From Ruminococcus sp. (GTDB lineage: Bacteria; Bacillota; Clostridia; Oscillospirales; Ruminococcaceae): a stretch of DNA of 10,450 bases. The DNA is taken from assembly GCA_003488415.1 (NCBI GenBank), contig DNLQ01000042.1:1-10450 (forward strand), read 5' to 3'. The notes under the pieces are model-generated. The model ran no database searches. It saw nothing but the letters and a program-made list of their open reading frames with translations, and was not told the DNA's origin. This document shows positions 1 through 6,251 of this stretch, one piece after another. The translations under genes were made by a program, and so were the position numbers. The first letter of the stretch is position 1. Each line of letters begins with the position of its first letter.

Positions 1-6
1 AGGGTA

Positions 7-12
7 TATAAT
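7..12 (+). promoter_or_regulatory. -10 element of the HU promoter
   Basis: A perfect TATAAT lies about 23 bases before the HU ribosome binding site (GGAGG, 35-39). The matching -35 would fall before base 1, so only half of the promoter is visible. Transcription would start near base 19 and leave a short leader of about 30 bases. Confidence 0.6.
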
Positions 13-47
13 TCAAGTATAAATTTGAAAAAATGGAGGATAAACAT

Positions 48-326
48 ATGACAAAGACCGAGTTAATCAGTGCTGTAGCAGAGAAGACTGGCTTTACAAA
101 GAAGAACGCCGAGAGCGCAGTAAACGAGATCATCGCTTCTATTACAGAGGCTCTTGTTAAGGGCGACAAGGTTTCTCTCGTGGGCTTCGGTACTTTCGAG
201 GTTCGTGACAGAAAGGAAAAGCAGGTAATCAATCCCCAGACAAAGAAGAAGATGATAGCGCCTGCATCGAAGGCTCCTGCTTTCAAGGCTGGTCAGGCAC
301 TCAAGAACGCTGTAAACAACAAGTAA
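48..326 (+). CDS. hup: HU family DNA-binding protein
   Basis: HU is a small dimeric nucleoid protein that bends and compacts DNA without sequence specificity. The 92-residue product is the normal length for the family. The N-terminal helices (about residues 1-40) form the dimer body, and GFGTFEV (46-52) is the family signature. The beta-arm holds the conserved Asn62-Pro63, where the proline intercalates into DNA, followed by QTKKKM and the closing APAFKAGQALKNAV. I chose the ATG at 48 rather than the in-frame ATG at 33 because GGAGG at 35-39 sits 8 bases before it, and an earlier start would place that site inside the gene. The next gene follows after 19 bases with no terminator between them, so the two are probably co-transcribed. 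Confidence 0.96.
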   Translation: MTKTELISAVAEKTGFTKKNAESAVNEIIASITEALVKGDKVSLVGFGTFEVRDRKEKQVINPQTKKKMIAPASKAPAFKAGQALKNAVNNK

Positions 327-345
327 TCAAACGGAGGTAATTAAT

Positions 346-720
346 ATGGCAAAGAAGACAGAGACCGCTGCTGCTGAGACAGAGATCAAGGCTGTAGCTG
401 AGGAGAATGCTCCTGTTGAGAAGAAGACTGCAAAGAAGCCCGCTGCAAAGAAGACAGCAGCTGCAAAGAAGCCTGCTGCTGAGAAGAAGGCTCCTGCTGA
501 GAAGAAGGCTCCTGCTGCAAAGAAGACATCTGCTGCAAGCAAGGTAGTTATCCAGTTTGGCGGCGGCGAGGCTGATACTGCTGCTCTCGTAGAGAAGGCA
601 AAGGCTGTTGCAGGCGTAAAGACAGCAAAGCAGGTTGACGTGTACGTTAAGCCTGAGGTAAACAGAGTTTACTATGTTATCAACGGTGATATATTCGGTG
701 ACTTTGCTCTCTTTGAGTGA
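346..720 (+). CDS. Lys/Ala-rich (histone H1-like) tail protein with a C-terminal DUF6465-like domain
   Basis: The 124-residue product has two clear parts. Residues 1-66 are a low-complexity tail: an acidic start, then repeats such as KKPAAKKTAAAKK and two copies of AEKKAP, much like the C-terminal tails of histone H1 and bacterial H1-like proteins. Residues 67-124 form a compact alpha/beta domain (VVIQFGGGEADTAALVEKAK, then VDVYVKPEVNRVYYVING). From memory this resembles the clostridial DUF6465 family, whose role is not known to me. GGAGG (333-337) lies 8 bases before the ATG. It sits right behind HU and ends in a shared terminator, so a role in nucleoid binding is a reasonable inference: the basic tail could bind DNA while the C-terminal domain binds another partner. 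No catalytic motif, signal peptide or membrane segment is visible. Confidence 0.88.
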   Translation: MAKKTETAAAETEIKAVAEENAPVEKKTAKKPAAKKTAAAKKPAAEKKAPAEKKAPAAKKTSAASKVVIQFGGGEADTAALVEKAKAVAGVKTAKQVDVYVKPEVNRVYYVINGDIFGDFALFE

Positions 721-757
721 TCTGAATACCAACGTCTGAGGTTTTATAATAGGCATT

Positions 758-788
758 ACACCTCCGCAGAAAGTGCGGAGGTGTTTTT
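758..788 (+). terminator. Rho-independent terminator of the HU operon
   Basis: An 11-bp perfect stem (758-768 with 774-784) encloses a GAAAG loop and runs directly into TTTTT, followed by a further T-rich stretch to about 807. It lies 38 bases after the stop codon of the H1-like gene. Confidence 0.93.
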
Positions 789-810
789 GCTTTTTATTGT
801 TATTTTTGCA

Positions 811-857
811 GGTAAATGAACAGGCGTTCTCCCATAAAAGGAAAACGCCTGTTTACC
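811..857 (+). repeat. Long imperfect inverted repeat, function unknown
   Basis: The right arm (844-857) is fully complementary to the left arm (811-828) except for a 4-base insertion (TGAA) in the left arm. This gives a 14-bp stem with one bulge and a loop of about 15 bases. Neither strand has a T-run directly after the stem, so it is not a standard terminator. It lies between the HU operon terminator and the terminator of the tRNA gene on the opposite strand. It could be a backup termination or RNA-end structure, or the remnant of a small repeat element. Confidence 0.55.
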
Positions 858-902
858 GTTATTTGCGTGTGTGTTGCGATCTGGATACCGCTTCATGTGC
901 GG

Positions 903-937
903 AAAAAATTCGCGCCCCAGTTTTACTGAGACGCGAA
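903..937 (-). terminator. Rho-independent terminator of tRNA-Thr
   Basis: On the minus strand a 13-bp stem (G-U pairs included) with an AAA loop is followed at once by TTTTTT (plus-strand A-run, 903-908). It starts 22 bases after the CCA end of the tRNA, which shows that the tRNA is a single-gene transcript. Confidence 0.92.
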
Positions 938-959
938 CTTGCCTGCGGGGGTTACCCGC

Positions 960-1035
960 TGGAGCTGATGATCGGACTTGAACCGACGACCTACGCCTTA
1001 CCAAGGCGTTGCGCTACCGACTGTGCCACATCAGC
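960..1035 (-). tRNA. tRNA-Thr (anticodon GGT)
   Basis: The minus strand folds into a full 76-base cloverleaf. The acceptor stem GCTGATG/CATCAGC is perfect and CCA is encoded. The anticodon stem ACGCC/GGCGT is perfect, with loop TTGGTAA, giving anticodon GGT, which reads the Thr codons ACC and ACT. The T-arm GTCGG/CCGAT has one G-U pair and a TTCAAGT loop. The D-stem GCAC/GCGC contains an A-C mismatch at positions 12-23, a small departure from the usual pairing. The discriminator base is T. A consensus promoter and a strong terminator flank the gene. Confidence 0.97.
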
Positions 1036-1047
1036 ACCAACATTAAT

Positions 1048-1076
1048 ATTATACATGATAGCAGAAGAAAAGTCAA
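1048..1076 (-). promoter_or_regulatory. Promoter of tRNA-Thr
   Basis: The minus strand reads TTGACT (1076-1071), a 17-base spacer, then a perfect TATAAT (1053-1048). The -10 box ends 12 bases before the mature tRNA 5' end, leaving a very short 5' leader for RNase P to remove. Confidence 0.88.
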
Positions 1077-1115
1077 GCACCGGAAGATATTTTTTAATAT
1101 TTTAATATGTGATAC

Positions 1116-1162
1116 TTAAAAAGAACAGTGTCCTCCCATATCTTTGCCCCGGGAGGACACTG
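1116..1162 (-). terminator. Rho-independent terminator of glnN
   Basis: CAGTGTCCTCCC (1126-1137) pairs perfectly with GGGAGGACACTG (1151-1162), a 12-bp stem. On the minus strand it is followed by TTCTTTTTAA. It begins 14 bases after the glnN stop codon. Confidence 0.92.
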
Positions 1163-1176
1163 AAAAATCTGCTGTC

Positions 1177-3273
1177 TTATACTGAGAAAAGAAGTGTAGT
1201 GTATGCCGGCAGAGGCCATACTTCCTCGCTGACATTAGTTTCGGTCTCGTCAACGATAGCACGGAGTGTCTGCATCTGTGCGAATACAGAATCACGGTAG
1301 AAGCGGGCTGTCTCCAGTCCGGAGGGCTTATCCTGTGCAGCTATGACCTTTTCTTCCAGTACAGCAGTCTCCTTATAAATGCCCTCAGTCAGTGCGGAGA
1401 GCTTTGCTGCAAGTTCCTTTTCCACTACAGGCTCTATGCCCATCACTCTCTTTGCTGATCCGGTCTCACATATCTCCTTTGTATACTTCATGACTGCCGG
1501 GAGGATCTGCTTCTTCACCATATCTATCATGGTCAGAGCCTCGATATTCAGAACCTTGCTGTAGTTTTCCAGCAGCACCTCTGTACGGGCTCTCAGCTCA
1601 GCTTCGCTGTACACATGGAACTTCTCAAACAGCTGGACGCTCTTGGGTGTGATGTACTCAGGGAGAGCGTCGGGAGTAGATACCAGGTTAGGCAGCTTTC
1701 TTACGTTCACAGCCTCTTCCAGCCACTCGTCGGAGTAGCCGTTGCCGTTATAGATTATCTGCTTGTGCTCACTGATGATCTTAGCCAGCAGCTTCTTTAA
1801 GTCCTTGCGGAAGTTTTCTGAACCTTCCAGCTCGTCAGCGATCTGGCACAGCTCCTCAGCTACGATAGTATTGATGATAGTATTTGTGCAGGAGATAGAG
1901 TCGGAAGAGCCGAGCATACGGAACTCGAACTTGTTTCCTGTGAATGCGAATGGAGATGTACGGTTGCGGTCGGTGGTATCCTTCGGGAAATCAGGAAGGA
2001 CATCGACACCTATCTCAAATACTCTCTTATCTGCCGAGTGGTACTTCTCACCCTTTTCCAGAGCCTCGATAACGCCTTCCAGCTCAGTTCCGATGAACAT
2101 GGAAACTATAGCAGGGGGAGCTTCATTTGCACCCAGGCGGTGGTCATTGCCGGCAGATGCGGCAGAAAGTCTCAGCAGAGGCGCATATTCATGAACACCC
2201 TTGATTATTGCGCAAAGGAATGTAAGGAACTGGAGGTTATCCTGGGGATTGTCACCGGGGTCAAGGAGGTTCTGTCCGTCATTGGAGGACATTGACCAGT
2301 TATTGTGCTTGCCTGAGCCGTTGACACCTGCAAAGGGCTTCTCGTGGAGCAGACAATAGAGACCGTGCTTGATGGCAGTCTTCTTCATTATCTCCATAGT
2401 GAGCTGGTTATGGTCTGCGGCGATATTGGAGTCTGTAAACACAGGTGCAAGCTCATGCTGTGAGGGAGCGACCTCGTTATGCTTGGTCTTGGCATAGATA
2501 CCGAGCTTCCAGAGCTCCTCGTCAAGATCCTTCATGTAGTCGGAAACTCTCTGCTTGATGTTGCCGTAGTAGTGATCCTCAAGCTCCTGTCCCTTGGGAG
2601 GCTTTGCTCCGAAGAGAGTTCTGCCTGTGATGACAAGATCCTCACGGGCGTCGTAGTACTTTCTATCGATAAGGAAGTACTCCTGTTCCGGACCTACTGT
2701 AGTAGTGACTCTTGTAGCACGGGTATTTCCGAAGAGCCTGAGTATACGCAGAGCCTGCTGACTGAGGACGTCCATTGAACGGAGCAGCGGAGTCTTCTTG
2801 TCAAGTATCTCACCTGTATAGGAGCAGAATGCTGTAGGGATATAGAGTGAACCGTCCTTGATGAAGGCGCAGGAAGTAGGATCCCAGGCTGTATATCCTC
2901 TTGCCTCGAAGGTGGAGCGGAGTCCGCCGGAGGGGAAGGATGAAGCATCAGGCTCGCCCTTTACAAGTTCTTTTCCGGAAAACTCAAGGATGACCTCACC
3001 CTTTCCGGCAGGATTGAGGAAGGCATCATGCTTTTCAGCCGTAACTCCGGTCATAGGCTGGAACCAGTGGGTGTAGTGGGTAGCACCTTTTTCTATCGCC
3101 CAGTCCTTCATTGCATTTGCAACGATATCTGCGATAGCCGGATCAAGGGGTGAACCAAGGTTCTTGGTACGCTGTACTGCCTTATAGATATCCTTTGGAA
3201 GCCTTGCACGCATTACGGAATCGCTGAACACATTGCAGCCGAAAAACTCAGACACGGTATTATTCTCTGACAT
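1177..3273 (-). CDS. glnN: Type III glutamine synthetase
   Basis: GlnN makes glutamine from glutamate, ammonia and ATP in the cytoplasm, the main route of ammonia assimilation. The 698-residue length fits type III enzymes (about 700-730), well above type I (about 450). Family motifs appear in order: SFPSGGLRSTFEARGYTAWDP (about 111-131), GPEQEYF (194-200) with metal-binding glutamates, NEVAPSQHELAP (266-277), the ATP-site region HEKPFAGVNGSGKHNN (310-325), RLGANEAPPAIVS (379-391), and NRTSPFAFTGNKFEFR (437-452). I chose the ATG at 3273 because GGAGGAGG (3286-3279) sits 5 bases before it. An in-frame extension to 3336 has no ribosome binding site and would run through the leader hairpin. The gene is a single transcription unit with its own promoter, a structured leader and a terminator. 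The leader suggests control by early termination, probably in response to nitrogen supply. Confidence 0.97.
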   Translation of the reverse strand: MSENNTVSEFFGCNVFSDSVMRARLPKDIYKAVQRTKNLGSPLDPAIADIVANAMKDWAIEKGATHYTHWFQPMTGVTAEKHDAFLNPAGKGEVILEFSGKELVKGEPDASSFPSGGLRSTFEARGYTAWDPTSCAFIKDGSLYIPTAFCSYTGEILDKKTPLLRSMDVLSQQALRILRLFGNTRATRVTTTVGPEQEYFLIDRKYYDAREDLVITGRTLFGAKPPKGQELEDHYYGNIKQRVSDYMKDLDEELWKLGIYAKTKHNEVAPSQHELAPVFTDSNIAADHNQLTMEIMKKTAIKHGLYCLLHEKPFAGVNGSGKHNNWSMSSNDGQNLLDPGDNPQDNLQFLTFLCAIIKGVHEYAPLLRLSAASAGNDHRLGANEAPPAIVSMFIGTELEGVIEALEKGEKYHSADKRVFEIGVDVLPDFPKDTTDRNRTSPFAFTGNKFEFRMLGSSDSISCTNTIINTIVAEELCQIADELEGSENFRKDLKKLLAKIISEHKQIIYNGNGYSDEWLEEAVNVRKLPNLVSTPDALPEYITPKSVQLFEKFHVYSEAELRARTEVLLENYSKVLNIEALTMIDMVKKQILPAVMKYTKEICETGSAKRVMGIEPVVEKELAAKLSALTEGIYKETAVLEEKVIAAQDKPSGLETARFYRDSVFAQMQTLRAIVDETETNVSEEVWPLPAYTTLLFSV

Positions 3274-3288
3274 AAGATCCTCCTCCAT

Positions 3289-3353
3289 AAAAAACGGCGC
3301 TGCGGTGCATGACAGCAGCATACCCTGAGCTGTCATGATACAACCGAAACGCC
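3289..3353 (-). promoter_or_regulatory. Terminator-like leader structure before glnN (possible attenuator)
   Basis: In the glnN leader RNA a perfect 9-bp hairpin (plus-strand arms 3308-3316 and 3329-3337) is extended by CGGT/ACCG (3303-3306 with 3343-3346) and GGCG/CGCC (3296-3299 with 3350-3353), with small internal loops. One base after the closed stem comes TTTTTT (3294-3289), and the glnN ribosome binding site starts 2 bases later. This geometry fits an intrinsic terminator that must be prevented for expression, or a structure that controls ribosome access. I did not find a clear antiterminator, T-box or known riboswitch core. The two ANTAR-type hairpins known from some clostridial nitrogen genes could not be confirmed. 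Confidence 0.5.
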
Positions 3354-3390
3354 TTTGTTTCCATTGATATTTACTTTTTCCTATATAAAT

Positions 3391-3419
3391 ATTATAGTCT
3401 CAGCCGGGAACTTTGTCAA
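3391..3419 (-). promoter_or_regulatory. Promoter of glnN
   Basis: The minus strand shows the full consensus: TTGACA (3419-3414), a 17-base spacer and TATAAT (3396-3391). The start would be near 3384, giving a leader of about 110 bases. A promoter this strong fits a gene whose output is held back later, by the leader structure. Confidence 0.92.
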
Positions 3420-3625
3420 TAGCTTTTTATTTCTTTAGGAAGTTTGAACGAAAAAACTCCGCTTGTTTGCAGGGGATTGGTTATCCGGCAGATACAGCAC
3501 CTTATTATTCACCGGTTTGCGGTAAGGAAGGCATAGAACGCCGCACGGTGTTCCGTGACTGAGCGGTATGTTATGCTTCATGACTATGTAGGAGTGGCTG
3601 TATCGGCTATAAACGGATCATGCGC
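3420..3625 (+). other. Intergenic stretch without a recognised gene
   Basis: About 200 bases between the glnN promoter and the mannanase terminator. No reading frame here has a ribosome binding site. The plus-strand frame that starts near 3555 would read straight through the mannanase terminator and into the mannanase gene, so I do not accept it. The stretch holds one copy of TTATCCGGCA (3481-3490) and a small hairpin, CACGG-TGTT-CCGTG, near 3544-3557. I see nothing else. Confidence 0.6.
3481..3490 (+). repeat. Intergenic 10-mer TTATCCGGCA, copy 1
   Basis: This is one of three identical copies, each lying between genes and in the same orientation. This copy lies about 60 bases upstream of the glnN -35 box. 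TTGCAG occurs 14 bases before its first base. Confidence 0.5.
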
Positions 3626-3656
3626 AAAAACGCCGCCGCACAAAAAGTGCGGCGGC
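3626..3656 (-). terminator. Rho-independent terminator of the mannanase gene
   Basis: A perfect 10-bp stem GCCGCCGCAC/GTGCGGCGGC (3632-3641 with 3647-3656) has a 5-base loop. On the minus strand it is followed by GTTTTT. It starts 15 bases after the mannanase stop codon. Confidence 0.94.
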
Positions 3657-3671
3657 AGTAGCAGCAGATAT

Positions 3672-5978
3672 TTACTTTTTAAGGGGCAGGTCAGCCTGCT
3701 TTATCATGCCGGCATCCACCTGCTGGATAGTGAGAGCGTCGCTGCCGGTGATACCTGACTCACCGTCTACATCGGCGTTCACAAGTCCCTGCTCAGTGAG
3801 GGCATACTTGGTCTTGTTTGCAGCGTACTGGAGAACTGCAACAGCATCGGCTACGTTGATCTTTGTATCGCAGTTTGCGTCGCCGTAGTATGTGCTGTCG
3901 GCAGGTGTAGTCTGTGTTCCGGTAGGAGCTGTACCTGTCTTCTTCACATAAACGCCTGTGATCTCGATACCGTCCTTTTCAGCCTCGTCGCCGGCAGAGT
4001 CAGATGCCCACCAGATCTGTCCCTCGTAGGAGGTGATGTCAGCCAGTGCAGCCTTTGCAGCCTCGATTATAGCCTCGTCCTCTACCTCCTCTGCACCGTC
4101 GGAGCAGTTGAGGAAATTCTTGGAAGGAACGACCTTGATGTCGCCGGACTTTGTAGCCTCCCACTGAACATTGACCCAGTAGTCTTTTCCGCCGACCTTG
4201 ACATTAGTGCCAAGTCCGCCGTTAGCGTATGTAACACCGGCAGGGAGAGTTACCTCCAGATAGAACTCGTCAGCCTTCTCCGGGAGAGTTACCTGATAGC
4301 TGCTCTTGAGCTTCTTTACCTTGCCCTCGTTCTTTGTAGGATCGGGAGCCTTTGTAGTAGTGGTTATGCTGGGATCGGCTGTAGTGACCGCAGGCTTGGT
4401 AACGATCGCAGAGGGATCAGCCTCAGGAGGCTCTGCGGTATAGAGGTCAGCCGGAAGCTCGTCCAGAGTGATGCAGTAATCGCTCTGATACATAGCGATA
4501 GTGTCCTCCTTGGTGTTGAATACCGGCCCTGTGAGGAAGTTGTTGTTTTCTGAGCCGCCGTCATACCATGTGCAGAAGTACAGCCAGCCAGCCTTGTCGT
4601 TGATAAGGTTGTCGGGAGTTGAGAAGCAGTCGTTCTCAGCCATGGAGATCATCTTGGCATTGTTGTACTTCTCGGCGATACCGTAGAATGTAGATGCGAT
4701 AGCACTGTCATTGTGCTTGAGGACTGCGCTTCCTGTTGACCAGTCGGTGCAGTTATACTTATCGTAACCGATGATGTCAACGTATGCGTCGCCGGGATAC
4801 CAGTCAGCAGAGCTGGAGAAGTTGTAGCTGTTCCACTCCCAGATCAGGTTGTGGCAGCCGAATTTCTCAGTCAGGGTATTATATGTGTATATCCAGAGCT
4901 TCTTGTAGACATCAGATCCTTCTCTGCCCCACCAGAACCAGGAGCCTGTCTCTCCGCCGCCGCCCTCGGCTTCGTGGAGAGGTCTCCAGATAACGGGTAT
5001 TCCCTCAGCCTCCAGCTTCTTGAACTCAGCAGCCAGAGTCTCCAGAGCCTGCAAATAGTACTGGTTCTCCTTGGTGCCGGGAGTAGCAGCGTTCTCAGGG
5101 GAGAAGTCTGTATCCTTTGCACCGTATGTTGTCTTTGCCCAGTCGATGCGGTCACCGATCTCGTAGCTTGCGAAGTCCTTGGGTACGTTCAGGTGGAATG
5201 AAGAGGTAGCGATACCGTTCTTCTCCTTCACCCACTCTATGACTCTCTTTGTTGAGCCGTCGTCACTTCCGAATGCCGGACAGCAGAAGTTGCCGTAATC
5301 GAAGCCCCTGATAGCCGGGTAGTGACCTGTTGTATCCTTCAGATACTCAAACTCAGTCTCCAGACCGTGGGGACCTCCGCTGTATATCTCCTGCTGACCT
5401 GAAATGATGTTCTTGCCGTAAACGCTTGCCAGATATGCCATCAGAGCCTTTGTCTCCCTGGTAGCCTTCTCGTCGCTGGGGTAGATCTGGGTAGCCTTGA
5501 TCTCTGCATCTGCCATGGAGATGACTTCAACGTAATCAAAGTTGCTCCAGCCCCATGACTTTGTGATGGTGATGGTATTCTCACCCTTCTTCAAAGCGAC
5601 GGCAGGTATGGAGATCTTCTCGAATCCCTTGCTCTCGGGAATGCCGATAGCACCCTGGTCGGAGCCGTTGACAGCCAGATTGTTCTGCTTGTCGGAGCCG
5701 ATACCGCCTGCGTAGAATACAAGCTGATAAGAGCCAGCCTCCGGAACAGTGACCGTAAGGTCTATAGTACCGGATTCTGTCATTTTAAGGTACTTCTCAC
5801 CGCTTGCGTCAGCACCGTCCTCAACGGTGATGTCACCGGAGATCTCTGCGTCCTCGAACTCAAACTTCAGTGTGTCAGCCGCCCTTGTGAGACCGGATGC
5901 ACATACAGCAAGACCGCTTACAGCGATCGCAGCTGCCATAAAAGCAGCGCCTGTCTTTTTGAATAATTTTGTGTACAC
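3672..5978 (-). CDS. Secreted cellulosomal beta-mannanase (GH26) with N-terminal CBM and dockerin
   Basis: This 768-residue exported enzyme should cut beta-1,4-mannan as part of a cellulosome. A signal peptide (1 to about 33) has basic residues, then a hydrophobic core. Residues 37-155 form a beta-sandwich carbohydrate-binding module resembling CBM35. The GH26 catalytic domain (about 163-515) has the acid/base motif IWRPLHEAEGG (Glu336), the aromatic run WFWWG (347-351) and the likely nucleophile Glu448 in SMAEND. A Pro/Thr linker follows (about 516-555). Residues 556-680 are a beta-rich module that I cannot name with certainty. Residues 699-766 are a dockerin with two calcium loops (Asp700/Asn702/Asp704/Asn708/Asp711 and Asp736/Asp738/Glu740/Thr744/Asp747). 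The start is GTG, with GGGAGGG 8 bases upstream. It is a single-gene unit, divergent from the 6252 operon. Exact substrate preference cannot be read from the sequence. Confidence 0.94.
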   Translation of the reverse strand: MYTKLFKKTGAAFMAAAIAVSGLAVCASGLTRAADTLKFEFEDAEISGDITVEDGADASGEKYLKMTESGTIDLTVTVPEAGSYQLVFYAGGIGSDKQNNLAVNGSDQGAIGIPESKGFEKISIPAVALKKGENTITITKSWGWSNFDYVEVISMADAEIKATQIYPSDEKATRETKALMAYLASVYGKNIISGQQEIYSGGPHGLETEFEYLKDTTGHYPAIRGFDYGNFCCPAFGSDDGSTKRVIEWVKEKNGIATSSFHLNVPKDFASYEIGDRIDWAKTTYGAKDTDFSPENAATPGTKENQYYLQALETLAAEFKKLEAEGIPVIWRPLHEAEGGGGETGSWFWWGREGSDVYKKLWIYTYNTLTEKFGCHNLIWEWNSYNFSSSADWYPGDAYVDIIGYDKYNCTDWSTGSAVLKHNDSAIASTFYGIAEKYNNAKMISMAENDCFSTPDNLINDKAGWLYFCTWYDGGSENNNFLTGPVFNTKEDTIAMYQSDYCITLDELPADLYTAEPPEADPSAIVTKPAVTTADPSITTTTKAPDPTKNEGKVKKLKSSYQVTLPEKADEFYLEVTLPAGVTYANGGLGTNVKVGGKDYWVNVQWEATKSGDIKVVPSKNFLNCSDGAEEVEDEAIIEAAKAALADITSYEGQIWWASDSAGDEAEKDGIEITGVYVKKTGTAPTGTQTTPADSTYYGDANCDTKINVADAVAVLQYAANKTKYALTEQGLVNADVDGESGITGSDALTIQQVDAGMIKQADLPLKK

Positions 5979-6012
5979 TTTAATTACCCTCCCAAATAAT
6001 TTTTATACTTTA

Positions 6013-6041
6013 ATTATACACTGATTTAAGACGAAAATCAA
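6013..6041 (-). promoter_or_regulatory. Promoter of the mannanase gene
   Basis: The minus strand reads TTGATT (6041-6036), a 17-base spacer and TATAAT (6018-6013). The leader is short, about 28 bases. A perfect inverted repeat, AAATCA-AG-TGATTT (6035-6048), overlaps the -35 box and could be an operator. Confidence 0.85.
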
Positions 6042-6069
6042 GTGATTTATTGTTATTAAACAATGATTT
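6022..6069 (+). promoter_or_regulatory. Three TGATTT sites with exact 21-bp spacing over the mannanase promoter
   Basis: TGATTT occurs at 6022-6027, 6043-6048 and 6064-6069, each copy starting 21 bp after the last, or two turns of the helix. The context is loosely A-N-TGATTT-(A/C). The first copy lies in the promoter spacer, the second abuts the -35 box and forms half of a palindrome, and the third lies just upstream. The arrangement suits a regulator that binds direct repeats on one face of the DNA. Because the region is AT-rich, chance cannot be excluded. Confidence 0.45.
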
Positions 6070-6151
6070 CACTGTTTTTCAGCATTTTATGCAGTCAGAA
6101 GATGTTGCTTTAAGATAATCTGTCTATCATTTGCTTAAATTATTGCAGAAG

Positions 6152-6174
6152 TGCCGGGAGTACGTTATCCGGCA
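6152..6174 (+). repeat. Inverted repeat upstream of the 6252 operon promoter, containing 10-mer copy 2
   Basis: TGCCGG (6152-6157) pairs with CCGGCA (6169-6174) across an 11-base loop, ending 16 bases before the -35 box of the operon promoter. The right arm is part of the second copy of TTATCCGGCA (6165-6174). The location suits an activator or repressor site, but no family is recognisable. Confidence 0.45.
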
Positions 6175-6190
6175 TGGCGCACACTTTCCA

Positions 6191-6219
6191 TTGACTTTAT
6201 ACCGTATAAGTTGTATAAT
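6191..6219 (+). promoter_or_regulatory. Promoter of the nth-yjbQ-sir2-pncA operon
   Basis: TTGACT (6191-6196), a 17-base spacer and a perfect TATAAT (6214-6219). The start would be near 6226, about 26 bases before the first gene. I see no other promoter or terminator until after 8916, so it should serve all five genes. Confidence 0.9.
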
Positions 6220-6251
6220 ATAAGTATAGCATACAAAGGGAGGCGAGAGTA

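Noticed and set aside
33..47. Upstream ATG of HU
   Set aside because: It lies 2 bases before the GGAGG that serves the ATG at 48, and HU proteins normally start at MTKTEL-like sequence.
421..540. CRISPR-like or satellite repeat
   Set aside because: The repeats are codon runs of the Lys/Ala tail, without spacers or palindromic units.
301..756. Leu/Ser/Cys-rich and Ala/Phe-rich minus-strand frames opposite the H1-like gene
   Set aside because: These are complements of the Lys/Ala repeat codons, without a ribosome binding site or promoter.
756..1004. 82-residue minus-strand reading frame beginning VRRRSSVQVRSSAP
   Set aside because: Its start lies inside the tRNA-Thr gene and the peptide is the typical false translation of a tRNA. 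The rest crosses the tRNA terminator.
3274..3336. 21-residue N-terminal extension of glutamine synthetase
   Set aside because: It has no ribosome binding site, it would run through the leader stem, and a strong ribosome binding site serves the ATG at 3273.
3555..3758. Plus-strand 67-residue frame between glnN and the mannanase
   Set aside because: It has no ribosome binding site, runs through the mannanase terminator and continues into mannanase codons on the other strand.
5895..5978. Lipoprotein signal in the mannanase (Leu-Ala-Val-Cys at residues 23-26)
   Set aside because: Valine before the cysteine is not a normal lipobox, and the dockerin implies release and attachment to scaffoldin instead.
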